Shown here: positions 33,602 through 42,099 of the stretch, one piece after another
How the letters are laid out: each line of letters starts with the position of its first letter
Numbering within the stretch: the stretch's first letter is position 1
IMG/VR virus record: IMGVR_UViG_3300049893_001422
Coordinates: 1 to 46,102 of that record
DNA length: 46,102 nucleotides
Direction: 5' to 3' (one strand)
Source of the DNA: a virus
Made by a program: the position numbers and the translations under genes
Notes under the pieces: model-generated
The model's database searches: none
Told to the model about the DNA's origin: nothing
Seen by the model: the letters and a program-made list of their open reading frames with translations, nothing else

Positions 33602-33787
33602 ATGCCGATCACCAATCCAATTGTGTCAGTCACAGTGGCAACCTATATTCCGCCATCTACAAAGCGACGCATGATTCGCATTCGCAGAAAGAACCCTCGC
33701 CTCACGTTGAGTAAGCAGATTCTTCAGTGCCTAGAGATTGCGTTGCCGAAACTTGAATTTAGAGTCGGGTTGAAGTTCCAGCGATAA
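33602..33787 (+). CDS. Small basic protein, first gene of the early right arm
   Basis: A 61-residue, strongly basic protein (SVTVATYIPPSTKRRMIRIRRK, LTLSKQILQCLEIALPKLEF). The middle RMIRIRRKNPRLTLSKQ could be a DNA-contacting segment, but no helix-turn-helix or ribbon family is evident. It is the first gene after the rightward promoter at 33548-33576, with CGGAGGGTCC just upstream of the ATG. That is the position where a phage often encodes a small regulator. A regulatory role is inference only. Confidence 0.55.
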   Translation: MPITNPIVSVTVATYIPPSTKRRMIRIRRKNPRLTLSKQILQCLEIALPKLEFRVGLKFQR

Positions 33788-33804
33788 TACTTGAAGGGTG
33801 CGCT

Positions 33805-35466
33805 TTGAGTATTCTTGTCTCTTGCTTCGATAAGCATATCGTCGTTCGCGCTCCATTTACGTTCAAGGATAGGTGCAAGAGCATTGCCGGGGCGCGATGG
33901 GATGCTTCCATCAGAGCGTGGACCTACCCGCGCACGGCATTTTCCGCAATCGCAATAAAGCAGGAATTCCCGCACAGTTCCATCGACGAAGAAACAAAAC
34001 AGCTCATTGCTTCTTATGCTCACGTTCTTGAGGCAGAGAAGTGCAAATCGGCAGATGATCTTGAGCCTATCCCGCTGACGAATCTCTCCCCCTGGAAGCA
34101 TCAGTTACGTGCCTACCATTTTGCCAAATCGCTATCAGCGGTCATGCTTGGCCTCGACATGGGAACGGGGAAAAGCAAGGTAGCGATTGATCTCATTGTC
34201 AATAGAAATCTTAGAGTCGTTTTAATCGTATGCCCCAAATCGGTTGTCTCTGTGTGGCCTCTTCAATTCTCTACTCATAGTCCGATCACCTTCACGGTCT
34301 GTGCGCTATCTGAAGGGAGAATCGAGGAGCGGAGAGAGCAGGCGAAGCAGGCGATTGCGCTTGCTGCCGCACGGAAAAGTCCTATTGCGATCGTCATGAA
34401 TTACGACGCGGCATGGACTCCTCACATGCGAGATTGGGTGCTAGGGCAACCTTGGGATGCCGTTGTACTGGATGAGTCGCACAGGATTAAACAGCCTGGA
34501 GGAAAAACTTCACTGTTCTTCAGTCGCCTTGGCGACGTGGCTCCTCTCCGTATCTGCCTAACCGGAACTCCAATGCCTCATAGCCCTCTCGATATTTATG
34601 GTCAATACCGCTTTCTCGACAAGGGAATCTTCGGAACATCGTTTTCGCTATTCAGGTCTAGATACGCGAGAACAATGCCGGTAGGCGGTGCGGCCTCACC
34701 ATACGCGCAAAAGATAATTGGATTTCAAAACCTGGATGAGCTGCACCGGAAAATGTATCAAATATGCTTTCGCGTGAAAGCTTCCGACGTGCAGGATCTC
34801 CCGCCCGTAATTGACACGGTTCGGCATGTGACCATCGGATCGAATGCCAGACGCATTTACAATAATCTCAAGAAAGAATTCGTTTCAGACTTAGGGCGCA
34901 AAATGATTACAGCTAGCAATGCACTTACGAGGCTGTTGCGATTGCAGCAAGTGGCTGCGGGGTATGCCAGAGAAGATGATGATGTTGTCACAGGCAGGGC
35001 CGGTGAGCTTGTGGAAGTAGACAGAGGGAAACATGAGGCCCTCATGGAAACACTTGAATCGCTGGCTGACGATGAGCCTGTCGTTGTGTTCTGTAGGTTC
35101 ATTGCCGATCTTGATACGGTTCATTCAGTGGCGAAACAGATAGGAAGGCGATCATTGGAGCTGTCGGGTCGGCGCAATGAACTGGCAGGCTGGCAGGGCG
35201 AAGAGGCTCCTATTCTTGCCGTGCAGATCAAAGCCGGTAGCGTTGGGATAGATCTTACTCGATCGCGCTATGCGATCTATTTCACGCTTGGATTTTCTCT
35301 TGGAGATTACCTTCAATCAAGAAAGAGATTGGATCGACCGGGGCAAACGCGCACAGTAACAAACATACATTTGATTGCTACCGATACCGTCGATCAGCAG
35401 ATTTATGATGCCCTTGAAAAACGGCAGGATGTTGTCGAGCAAATCTTAGAGCATGGACTCGTTTAA
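33805..35466 (+). CDS. SNF2-family DEAD/DEAH-type helicase
   Basis: A 553-residue SF2 helicase-like ATPase. The first 60 residues resemble a HARP-like accessory domain (SIAGARWDASIRAWTYP). Motif I is MGTGKS (119-124), motif II DESH (223-226), motif III LTGTPMPHS. The C-terminal half has VVFCRFIADLD, QIKAGSVGIDLTRS, the SRKRLDRPGQTRTV motif VI region and QIYDALEKRQDVVEQIL. SMARCAL1-like relatives anneal or remodel DNA forks; phage versions are thought to act in replication or recombination. The start is a TTG at 33805 behind GAAGGGTG. The stop overlaps the HNH gene start (TTTAATGG). Confidence 0.85.
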   Translation: MSILVSCFDKHIVVRAPFTFKDRCKSIAGARWDASIRAWTYPRTAFSAIAIKQEFPHSSIDEETKQLIASYAHVLEAEKCKSADDLEPIPLTNLSPWKHQLRAYHFAKSLSAVMLGLDMGTGKSKVAIDLIVNRNLRVVLIVCPKSVVSVWPLQFSTHSPITFTVCALSEGRIEERREQAKQAIALAAARKSPIAIVMNYDAAWTPHMRDWVLGQPWDAVVLDESHRIKQPGGKTSLFFSRLGDVAPLRICLTGTPMPHSPLDIYGQYRFLDKGIFGTSFSLFRSRYARTMPVGGAASPYAQKIIGFQNLDELHRKMYQICFRVKASDVQDLPPVIDTVRHVTIGSNARRIYNNLKKEFVSDLGRKMITASNALTRLLRLQQVAAGYAREDDDVVTGRAGELVEVDRGKHEALMETLESLADDEPVVVFCRFIADLDTVHSVAKQIGRRSLELSGRRNELAGWQGEEAPILAVQIKAGSVGIDLTRSRYAIYFTLGFSLGDYLQSRKRLDRPGQTRTVTNIHLIATDTVDQQIYDALEKRQDVVEQILEHGLV

Positions 35467-35756
35467 TGGCGAATCGGGCGAATCGGTACATCAAGCGCGT
35501 TCGAGAAGAGGAACGATTGAGGCGTGGAGGATACTGCCAAAACAACTCTTGTTCATTCAATGATTTTTACCTCACGTTTGCCCATTTGCGGCCTAACTCA
35601 GTGCGGGGTGAAGGTCGCGGCAGAAAGGAGAGAATTTTTCACGTTATCAATAATCCGCATGAGTATGCCATGTTGTGCTGGGAGTGCCACATGGGGTTTG
35701 ATCACAGGGGGGATGAATTGGTGCTGTGCATTAGAAGGGAGGCGACGCATGAGTAG
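35466..35756 (+). CDS. HNH-type nuclease-like protein
   Basis: A 96-residue protein with the pattern of small phage HNH proteins: CQNNSC (24-29), then FAHLRPNSVRG (His40), NPHEYAMLCWECHMGFDH (Cys71, Cys74, His75, His80). The zinc-knuckle Cys pairs and the AHLRP strand are visible. The third catalytic His/Asn could be NPHEY or H80. It starts four bases inside the SNF2 gene (TAATG) and its stop overlaps the next gene start, so all three are translated together. It may cut DNA intermediates in recombination or act in packaging. Confidence 0.65.
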   Translation: MANRANRYIKRVREEERLRRGGYCQNNSCSFNDFYLTFAHLRPNSVRGEGRGRKERIFHVINNPHEYAMLCWECHMGFDHRGDELVLCIRREATHE

Positions 35757-36222
35757 CGGATCATCTGGAGGAACCAGCACAAAGCTGCTACTTCAGAAAT
35801 TCATCAAGCTCGATCGCATCATTAAGCAGAAAGAAGGGGATCTTGAGTCTCTGAAAGAGGAGCGAATCCCGCTGGAACGTGAATTGATTTCAAGGTTTGA
35901 AAGTGCCGGACTAGCATCAATGAAGTCCGTCGGTGGCGTGACGGTCTATGTACGGAGAGACATTTGGGCGTCTAATGCGAACCCGGCAGATCATCAGCAT
36001 TTCATTGAGTGCATCAAGGCGCTAAGTGAAATGGCGAATCTTGTGCATGAAACAGTCAATGCACAAACCCTCTCGGCGGTTGTGCGTGAACACGCTAAGA
36101 GTGTGCTTGGAGAATCGCTGGCTACTGCTACGCCGGAGGAAATCGCGGCGACATTGCCGGAAGTGCTAAGGGGTGTCGTGAAAGTTACGGACAAGTTTTC
36201 TTTGAGGACTCGCAAGGGATAG
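35749..36222 (+). CDS. Recombination-arm coiled-coil protein
   Basis: A 157-residue protein with an N-terminal coiled coil (LDRIIKQKEGDLESLKEER) and a small C-terminal domain (MKSVGGVTVYVRRDIWASN; LVHETVNAQTLSAVVREH). Proteins of this design occur next to SSB, recombinase or primase genes in many phages but have no settled role. The start at 35749 lies eight bases before the HNH stop and follows GGGAGGCGACGC; the longer frame from 35524 would overlap most of the HNH gene and is rejected. No catalytic motif was seen. Confidence 0.6.
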   Translation: MSSGSSGGTSTKLLLQKFIKLDRIIKQKEGDLESLKEERIPLERELISRFESAGLASMKSVGGVTVYVRRDIWASNANPADHQHFIECIKALSEMANLVHETVNAQTLSAVVREHAKSVLGESLATATPEEIAATLPEVLRGVVKVTDKFSLRTRKG

Positions 36223-36248
36223 TCACTTACATAATGGAGGATTGCGCC

Positions 36249-37025
36249 ATGTCTATCGGTAAAGAAAAAACTGAAAAGTCGACTTCGCTTTCTACGGCAA
36301 AAACGGCTGAAGTTAATCCTAGCAGCTTTCGGGCGCTGTCAATGCCCACCAAGCAGATTGCGACGCTCATTAGGCAAAATATGGGAACGGCGGCGAACAT
36401 CTTTGACCTTGATCGCGTGAAAGTTCCAGCCGGAGGATCGCTTCAATGGACCGTGCCGACACTGAAGGGGCAGGTAGATGTCCCAGTGATTGAAGGTATC
36501 CTCCTGATGATGAAAGACAATAGATCGTACTGGGACAAGAAGTTTGGCACTGGAGGGAAACAGCCGCCGAATTGTTCTTCTACTGATATGCGTAGGGGCA
36601 TTGGTATGCCTGGTGGAGACTGTCAACGCTGTCCGTTTTCACAGTATGGGTCGGCTATCGGCATGGACGGAAAACCAGGGAGAGGGCAAGCCTGTAAACA
36701 TATCAGGATGGCGCTATTTCTTCGGCAAGAAGAAGTGCTGCCTATTGTGCTGCTCATTCCTCCCAGCAGCGTCAAGAATTCCATGAAGTATGGTCTACGA
36801 TTGGCGTCTGCCGGAGTGCCGTACTCGTCCGTTGTGACTCAGTTACGGCTTACAAGATCGCAAAACGCTGCCGGGATCGACTACTCAACAATAGACTTTG
36901 CAATGGCCCGAATTCTGGAGCCGGAGGAAATAGCTCGATCGCTGGAAATTGCGAAAGCGCTTAAGGACGCCTTTATGTCTGCAACAATCGACGCAGAGGC
37001 TGTACCAAACGAGGAAGTCGACTAA
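36249..37025 (+). CDS. Four-cysteine phage protein, possible ssDNA-binding factor
   Basis: A 258-residue protein. The first 30 residues are polar and low-complexity (EKSTSLSTAKTAEVN). A middle domain (DVPVIEGILLMMKDNRSYW) leads into a metal-site candidate: PPNCSS near residue 106, GGDCQRCPFSQYGS near 123-126, QACKHIRMALFL near 148. The C-terminal part is helical and ends DAEAVPNEEVD, acidic like the tail of ssDNA-binding proteins. It lies between recombination-type genes and the primase, where an SSB is expected, but no OB-fold match could be established by eye. The ATG at 36249 follows GGAGGATTGCGCC. Confidence 0.55.
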   Translation: MSIGKEKTEKSTSLSTAKTAEVNPSSFRALSMPTKQIATLIRQNMGTAANIFDLDRVKVPAGGSLQWTVPTLKGQVDVPVIEGILLMMKDNRSYWDKKFGTGGKQPPNCSSTDMRRGIGMPGGDCQRCPFSQYGSAIGMDGKPGRGQACKHIRMALFLRQEEVLPIVLLIPPSSVKNSMKYGLRLASAGVPYSSVVTQLRLTRSQNAAGIDYSTIDFAMARILEPEEIARSLEIAKALKDAFMSATIDAEAVPNEEVD

Positions 37026-37028
37026 ATC

Positions 37029-38660
37029 ATGCCGGAGAGTAGAGAGCAGCTAGAGTCTTTTCTCTCGACACTCTGGCCGTCAGGATCTATCGGGGGGCGA
37101 TGGCTTCTGTTTTGGGCTACGCCCTCCAAAGATTCTTTCTGGGTGCAGGAAGTTACCCCTGATGTTCTTGATCGTCTGGAGAAGTGGGGCTCAAAAGAAA
37201 ACGTGTATCTAGGATGCGCCTTGCGTACACAAAATTTCGGATCATCACTTCGCGGCGAACGAAAGGATTGCTGCGCGATTCCCGGCCTCTGGCTGGACAT
37301 TGATTACGGGACTGAACACAAAAAGAAGAATCTGCCGCAGACTGAAGCTGACGCTATGATGCTCATTGAATCATTGGGATTGGCGCCTACCATCATTGTT
37401 CATAGCGGTCGTGGCCTGCAAGCCTGGTGGAAATTCAAGGAACCGTGGGTTTTAGATACCGACAAAGAACGGAATACTGCAGAGGCGTTGACTAAGGGCT
37501 GGTGTTCTACCTTGCGTAAACGAGCCGCTTCGCATGGATGGGATGCCGACCAAGTAGGGGATCTTCCGCGTGTCATGCGGCTCCCTGGCCTATGGAACAG
37601 AAAAGGCGTCCCGAAGCGTACAAAGATCCTCTCGCTGGAACCTGAGCGAATATACAACCCAACGGAGTTCGACGATTATCTCTTAAATGAATCGTCTGAT
37701 GTTACGGAAGCTCCGAGTCTGAAATGGACGTTCTCTCTTGACCTGAAAGCAGACCCTCCCGCAGAAAAATTCGCGGCTCTGCTAGACCTAGACCACTTAT
37801 TTCGACTGTCCTGGCAACATGCAAGAACCGACCTGCAAGACCAGTCTGCTAGTGCGTATGATCTTGCCCTTGCTACGAGAGCTTTTGGAGCTGGCTGGGG
37901 TGAGCAGGAAGTTGTGAATCTATTAATTGCCCATAGGCGGAAGTATGGGGAAAACATCGAGAAGTCGATGCGTCGGGACTATCTAGAGCGAACACTTAAC
38001 AAGGCAATGAGCGGGAAGGATTCTGAGCTGAGAAGAGAGGCGATTGAAGCGTTGAAGGCCGGGGCTCAAACCGCAGACAGTAGCACTACTGATCCGGCTG
38101 AGACATTAAAAGTCCTGAGCGGAGCGATTGGGGTACGCCTTACGAGATTTGTTCGATTCCGTGGCGGGGATAATTCTTACTTGCTTGAAGCTGACGGCTG
38201 CAACATCGACATTCCTGACGTTGAAATGCTCGATAGTCAATGCAAATTCCGTCGCTTGATTCTAGACCATACCGATAAGCGTATGTCGCAGATGAAGGAG
38301 CAGAACTGGCACCAATTTATTACGCGCTTATTTTCCACAATCGAAAATGTGCAGGTGGCCTCAGACTCAACGAGAAAAGGGGCCTATGAGAACTGGATTG
38401 AGCTTTACCTATCTGAATCGGTGACGAAAGAAGAGGATTGGGAACGTGCGGCCAGCGACAATCAACCCTTCATTAAAGGCGGCAAGCGATACATTGTCGC
38501 TGAGGGTTTCCGCTTGTTCCTTTATTCCCGTTTCCAAGAACGTATCACTAGCCAGCAGCTTACGATCGATCTAACGAAGCTAGGCTATCAATATGAACGA
38601 CTGAACGTGCATAACCGCAGGAAACAACGGACAAAAAGAAGCGTTTGGTGCGTTGAATGA
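37029..38660 (+). CDS. Archaeo-eukaryotic-type primase (AEP)
   Basis: A 543-residue protein. The first 200 residues have the AEP motifs: WLDIDY with catalytic Asp90 and Asp92, VHSGRGLQAWW with His125, and DLPRVMRLPGLWNRKG (178-193), as in RepB/plasmid-type primases. The C-terminal 330 residues have no helicase Walker motifs, unlike the many phage primase-helicase fusions, and end in a basic winged-helix-like region (RITSQQLTIDLTKLGYQYER, RRKQRTKRSVW). It is followed directly by a candidate iteron origin and then a UvrD-like helicase, so it probably primes replication at that origin. Confidence 0.75.
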   Translation: MPESREQLESFLSTLWPSGSIGGRWLLFWATPSKDSFWVQEVTPDVLDRLEKWGSKENVYLGCALRTQNFGSSLRGERKDCCAIPGLWLDIDYGTEHKKKNLPQTEADAMMLIESLGLAPTIIVHSGRGLQAWWKFKEPWVLDTDKERNTAEALTKGWCSTLRKRAASHGWDADQVGDLPRVMRLPGLWNRKGVPKRTKILSLEPERIYNPTEFDDYLLNESSDVTEAPSLKWTFSLDLKADPPAEKFAALLDLDHLFRLSWQHARTDLQDQSASAYDLALATRAFGAGWGEQEVVNLLIAHRRKYGENIEKSMRRDYLERTLNKAMSGKDSELRREAIEALKAGAQTADSSTTDPAETLKVLSGAIGVRLTRFVRFRGGDNSYLLEADGCNIDIPDVEMLDSQCKFRRLILDHTDKRMSQMKEQNWHQFITRLFSTIENVQVASDSTRKGAYENWIELYLSESVTKEEDWERAASDNQPFIKGGKRYIVAEGFRLFLYSRFQERITSQQLTIDLTKLGYQYERLNVHNRRKQRTKRSVWCVE

Positions 38661-39018
38661 GCGGAGTCGGTGAGTCAAGGCGAGTCAAGGCTGAGTCAGG
38701 CTGTATTGCGGGTTAGGCTGTGATGTGCAGAAATATCATAACCCGTTGTTTTTACATATATGTGTTGCAAAATGATCGCATTAAGAAATCGTCAGCGAGT
38801 CTGGCGAGTCAGACATATATGTGCAAACTTTTTTGGTCCGAGACACACAAAAACTTTCTCTGACTACTTTGAAAAACACACTAAAACCCTCTCTGGGAGA
38901 GCGATTTATGCTGAGTCAGAATGGCGTTGTGGGTTTTAACATATTGATTTATTTGGCCCAAAAGTGAGTCAGTGTTCAAGTATCTGACTCACAGCATAAA
39001 ATAAGGGTATTTTCCAAG
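38661..39018. other. Candidate replication origin with GAGTCA iterons
   Basis: A 358-base gene-free stretch. GAGTCA occurs at 38672, 38682, 38693, 38806, 38913 and 38966, with near matches at 38664 and 38797, and in reverse as TGACTC at 38985. GTGAGTCA (38964-38971) and TGACTCAC (38985-38992) form an inverted repeat. ACATATATGTG appears twice (38754-38764, 38813-38823), each followed shortly by GCAAA. CGGGTTA...TAACCCG (38709-38715, 38739-38745) forms another hairpin. The region is AT-rich in its second half. Spaced direct repeats plus an AT-rich zone between primase and helicase genes are the standard look of an iteron origin. Confidence 0.6.
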
Positions 39019-40632
39019 GTGAATCTAAATGAATACAGGATTTTTGGCCCTCCTGGGTGTGGTAAAACTACCACGCTTAGCAGGATTATTACGGAAGTAT
39101 GCGAAAAAGAAGGGTCAGAAAGCATTATCGCTGCTTCGTTTACTAGGTCGGCTGCGCGTGAGTTAGTAAGCAGGCATTTGCCGATAGACGATCAAAGAAT
39201 CGGCACCCTACATGCGCTGTGTTACCGATCTCTGGATAGGCCGGAATTAATCAATAAAGACGATTTGGAGGCTTGGAACGGGTCACACCCTATCTGGCCC
39301 TTCGACAAGGGGAGAACGCACAACCTGGACGATCTGAGCGATGATATTGACGGCATTGGGAAGCTGGATGGTGACACCCTACTTGAAGAGGCTAATCGAC
39401 TAAGGGGGATGGAAATTCCGATAGAGAATTGGCCTATGAGGGCACAAGCCTTCTACGAGGCGTGGAAGCAATTTAAGTTCGATACCGGCCATATCGACTT
39501 CACAGACCTGATTGAGCGATGTGTCACAGAGAAAACGCCTATTCCGTATAGAGCCAGTACATTCATCTTGGATGAGGTTCAGGACTTCTCGCCGTTAGAG
39601 CTGACGTTAGCGCGGCACTGGGGGTCACAAGCTGATAGGTTTGTTTTGGCGGGTGATGATGAGCAATGCCTTTACACGTTCAAGGGCGCCAGTCCTGACG
39701 CCTTTCTGTATCCTCCGATTCCACAGGACCGGATTACGGTACTCGATCAGTCTTACCGTGTGCCTAGAGCTGTCCATGCGTCAGCATGTGAATGGTCGTC
39801 CAAGATCCAGAACAGAATGGTTAAAACATATAAGCCTAGGGATTATGACGGGATCGTAGACCAACTGCCTATTACCTACTTGTACGTCGACCCTCTTAGG
39901 GAATGGCTGGAAGAATGGATCATGCGCGGCAAGACCGTCGCCATCCTCGGCTCATGCTCATTTTTTCTTAATCACACCAAGCATAAATTGAGGGAATGGG
40001 GTTTCCCTTTTCATAATCCATACAGAAAGCATCGCGGAGATTGGAACCCGTTAAATGTACGGTCAGGCTCAACGTCTGCTGCTCAACGTCTGCTGGCATT
40101 CCTAAAAATGAAGGATACGCAATCGTGGTGGACGTATGCCGACCTATATGATTGGACGGCTATCTTAGAAAGTAAGGAAGTTTTTACGGCTGGAGCGAAA
40201 ACGGATATACGTCGTCACGCTGAGCAGTTCGGCGCCGATTTGGTGGACCCTCAAAAGCTTAGTGCCTGGATGCCTGGATCTAACATACGCGCAGCATGTG
40301 TGGAAGGGGATGTAGGCTGGCTGTGCGATCACACATTGAAGTCTTTTCTATCCCCGGTGTTGTACGCCAGTGAAATCATTCGTCAGCGTGGAGTAAGCGC
40401 GATTAAGGCTTCTCCGCAGATTATTCTCGGAACTATTCACAGCGTTAAGGGCGGGGAAGCAGACATTGTAATCCTGTTTCCTGATTTGTCTCCGGCAGGT
40501 ATGCGCGAATGGGCAACACCAGGAGATAGTGAGGACGCGATACGACGCTGTTTCTATGTCGGCATGACGAGAGCGAGAGAGGAATTGTATTGGGCACAGC
40601 CAAGCGGTCGATCTATTACGGGGTATCTATGA
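39019..40632 (+). CDS. UvrD/PcrA-like SF1 helicase
   Basis: A 537-residue protein with all main SF1A motifs: GPPGCGKT (10-17, motif I), SFTRSAARELV (Ia), GTLHALCYR, DEVQD (185-189, motif II), LAGDDEQCLYTFKGA (III), LDQSYRVPRAV (IV), TIHSVKGGEADIVIL (V) and RCFYVGMTRAREELY (VI). It is somewhat shorter than cellular UvrD. It is a 3'-5' DNA translocase by family and could serve as the replicative helicase here, since no DnaB-type helicase is seen. The start is a GTG directly after the candidate origin. An AAGGG lies about 11 bases upstream. Confidence 0.85.
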   Translation: MNLNEYRIFGPPGCGKTTTLSRIITEVCEKEGSESIIAASFTRSAARELVSRHLPIDDQRIGTLHALCYRSLDRPELINKDDLEAWNGSHPIWPFDKGRTHNLDDLSDDIDGIGKLDGDTLLEEANRLRGMEIPIENWPMRAQAFYEAWKQFKFDTGHIDFTDLIERCVTEKTPIPYRASTFILDEVQDFSPLELTLARHWGSQADRFVLAGDDEQCLYTFKGASPDAFLYPPIPQDRITVLDQSYRVPRAVHASACEWSSKIQNRMVKTYKPRDYDGIVDQLPITYLYVDPLREWLEEWIMRGKTVAILGSCSFFLNHTKHKLREWGFPFHNPYRKHRGDWNPLNVRSGSTSAAQRLLAFLKMKDTQSWWTYADLYDWTAILESKEVFTAGAKTDIRRHAEQFGADLVDPQKLSAWMPGSNIRAACVEGDVGWLCDHTLKSFLSPVLYASEIIRQRGVSAIKASPQIILGTIHSVKGGEADIVILFPDLSPAGMREWATPGDSEDAIRRCFYVGMTRAREELYWAQPSGRSITGYL

Positions 40633-40642
40633 AGGGGGATGT

Positions 40643-40861
40643 ATGCTGCTATTTTGGCTGATCGGGGCACTACTGATCGTGTTCGCGTGGGGATATGGTT
40701 TGTGGGAATTTGCATGGATCGTTCAGACACTATGGATCTTTCATACGATTGTGATGCTGGCAATCTATGGCGAGGCGCGGCTGTGGAGCGAGGAGATTCA
40801 ACCTGACGATGCCAGCAAGATGTATCGGCCTCCCGATAACAACCCGTACATTGGGGAGTGA
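40643..40861 (+). CDS. Small two-helix membrane protein
   Basis: A 72-residue protein with two hydrophobic segments at about 2-24 (LLFWLIGALLIVFAWGYGLW) and 27-45 (WIVQTLWIFHTIVMLAIYG), followed by an acidic and polar C-terminus (EEIQPDDASKMYRPPDNN). It is probably an inner-membrane protein with an N-terminal hairpin. It starts 10 bases after the helicase stop, with GAAGGGGG just upstream, and begins a run of nine or more small genes. Function unknown; superinfection exclusion would be one possibility for this plan. Confidence 0.6.
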   Translation: MLLFWLIGALLIVFAWGYGLWEFAWIVQTLWIFHTIVMLAIYGEARLWSEEIQPDDASKMYRPPDNNPYIGE

Positions 40862-40865
40862 CGCC

Positions 40866-41057
40866 ATGAGCCGGACGGACGAGCAAATGATGCGGGAGAT
40901 TGTTGCAATCATTCGGCGTTCTAAGCGCGAATATCAGCGCAACCTCGATGCGGGACGGGCAAAGGGTGTGCTGACGCTCACGTGGCTGAACATCGGCGCG
41001 ATCAATGCCTGCGATGATTTACTAACAGCGCTCAAGCGCAAAAAGGGAACGCCATGA
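40866..41057 (+). CDS. Small hypothetical protein
   Basis: A 63-residue helical, basic protein (MSRTDEQMMREIVAIIRR at the start, TALKRKKGTP at the end). The start follows GGGGAGTGACGCC, one of the recurring leaders of this block (…ACGCCATGAG). The ending KKGTP arises because the next gene's leader (AAAAAGGGAACGCC) is read as coding sequence; the stop overlaps the next start by four bases. No family recognised. Confidence 0.55.
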   Translation: MSRTDEQMMREIVAIIRRSKREYQRNLDAGRAKGVLTLTWLNIGAINACDDLLTALKRKKGTP

Positions 41058-41263
41058 GTGAATTTCGGCGAGAGCTTGAACGGTTACTGAATCGGTATTC
41101 GAGTGAGACGGATAGCCAGTCGCCCGATTTTTACATGGCGATGTATCTACGGGATTGCTTCGCGGCCTTCAATCGGGCTGTCGTCTTTCGGGATCAGTGG
41201 TATGGGTTGCATATAGAACCTCCTGGGAATACCTTGCCCCATCGGGGGAAAGGGACGCCATGA
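41054..41263 (+). CDS. Small hypothetical protein
   Basis: A 69-residue protein, helical N-terminal half (SEFRRELERLLNRYSSETD) and a middle YMAMYLRDCFAAFNRAVVF. It ends RGKGTP, where the leader of the next gene is read as codons. The start overlaps the previous stop (ATGA) and its leader is AAAAAGGGAACGCC. No domain recognised. Confidence 0.55.
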   Translation: MSEFRRELERLLNRYSSETDSQSPDFYMAMYLRDCFAAFNRAVVFRDQWYGLHIEPPGNTLPHRGKGTP

Positions 41264-41649
41264 GTCTGAAAACCTGGAAACGGATTCATCTCCCTGTTCC
41301 GGCCTCACGCATTAAAACCTGGCTGGGGGCATTGAATCATAGTCTCAGGAAATGGACAGGAGCGGAGGCCGCCAATATACGCAAACACCAGCTGTCACTC
41401 GGCGATAAGACGGTACTCGTCGAACGCATTTATACCGGAGGGGAGTGCGCGCTCTGCTTGTTGGCACCTGAGAATTGTTCAGGATGCCCGCTCTATGAAT
41501 CGCGTGGGAAGGTCCGGTGTGACATATCGATACAAGGGCAGTCTCCCTATAGTGCATGGATTTTCAACCATGACCCGCGCCCGATGATTGCGGCATTGAC
41601 CAAGGCAAAAGCCTGGTATCGACAGCAACGGAAACGCAAAAAGGGGTGA
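41260..41649 (+). CDS. Hypothetical protein with paired cysteines
   Basis: A 129-residue protein starting at 41260, behind GGGGGAAAGGGACGCC. It is basic at both ends (RIHLPVPASRIKTWLGAL, AWYRQQRKRKKG). Its middle carries ECALCLLAPENCSGCPLYESRGKVRC, that is CxxC, CxxC and one more Cys, a zinc-binding candidate often seen in small phage proteins with this CxLCxL-type signature. A longer frame from 41155 overlaps the previous gene and is rejected. Confidence 0.6.
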   Translation: MSLKTWKRIHLPVPASRIKTWLGALNHSLRKWTGAEAANIRKHQLSLGDKTVLVERIYTGGECALCLLAPENCSGCPLYESRGKVRCDISIQGQSPYSAWIFNHDPRPMIAALTKAKAWYRQQRKRKKG

Positions 41650-41653
41650 TGCC

Positions 41654-41902
41654 ATGAGTGAAAGCGAATTTCAACTGGGCGTAAGGCTGGGAATGAATTA
41701 TGAAGTATTTACACTCGAAAAAGGCCAAGCAGTCTTGCAATGGCCTGCCAACATGAGCAAGGAAAGCTATGAGGAGTTCAAGGCTTGGCTTGACCTTATT
41801 GCAATAAAGGTAAAACGCCATGCGGCCAAACGCCATGTACCCGACATAACCCACATGGGAGCGGCGGCGGCAACGGAAACGCAAAAAGGGGTGATGCCAT
41901 GA
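41654..41902 (+). CDS. Small hypothetical protein
   Basis: An 82-residue protein with an acidic N-terminal half (SESEFQLGVRLGMNYEVFTLEKG) and a helix (MSKESYEEFKAWLDLIAIKVKR) that looks like the C-terminal helix of small antitoxin-like or regulatory proteins. It ends ETQKGVMP, where the next leader is read through. The leader is AAAAAGGGGTGATGCC, nearly identical to that of the following gene at 41899. No confident family. Confidence 0.55.
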   Translation: MSESEFQLGVRLGMNYEVFTLEKGQAVLQWPANMSKESYEEFKAWLDLIAIKVKRHAAKRHVPDITHMGAAAATETQKGVMP

Positions 41903-42099
41903 GCCTAACGCGAGAGGACGTGAAACGACTCGCCTGTTTGGTGAGTGGTGCTGCCATGTCCGAGATCGTTGACCTCTCACTCAATCAGTGGCTCGACCAT
42001 GATGCTGCACAGCGGGAAACAATTACTGCGCTCGAAAAACAGATTCATGAATTCAGGGCGCAGATTGATGGCAATGATCGGGGCAAAGGAACGCCATGA
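41899..42099 (+). CDS. Small hypothetical coiled-coil protein
   Basis: A 66-residue protein, helical, with a C-terminal coiled-coil stretch (QRETITALEKQIHEFRAQID). Its leader is GCAAAAAGGGGTGATGCC, the same as before 41654, and the start overlaps the previous stop by four bases. It ends RGKGTP from the next leader. Function unknown. Confidence 0.55.
   Translation: MSLTREDVKRLACLVSGAAMSEIVDLSLNQWLDHDAAQRETITALEKQIHEFRAQIDGNDRGKGTP

Noticed and set aside
35524-35748. N-terminal extension of the gene starting at 35749
   Set aside because: It would overlap nearly the whole HNH gene in another frame, and the start at 35749 has a good ribosome binding site.
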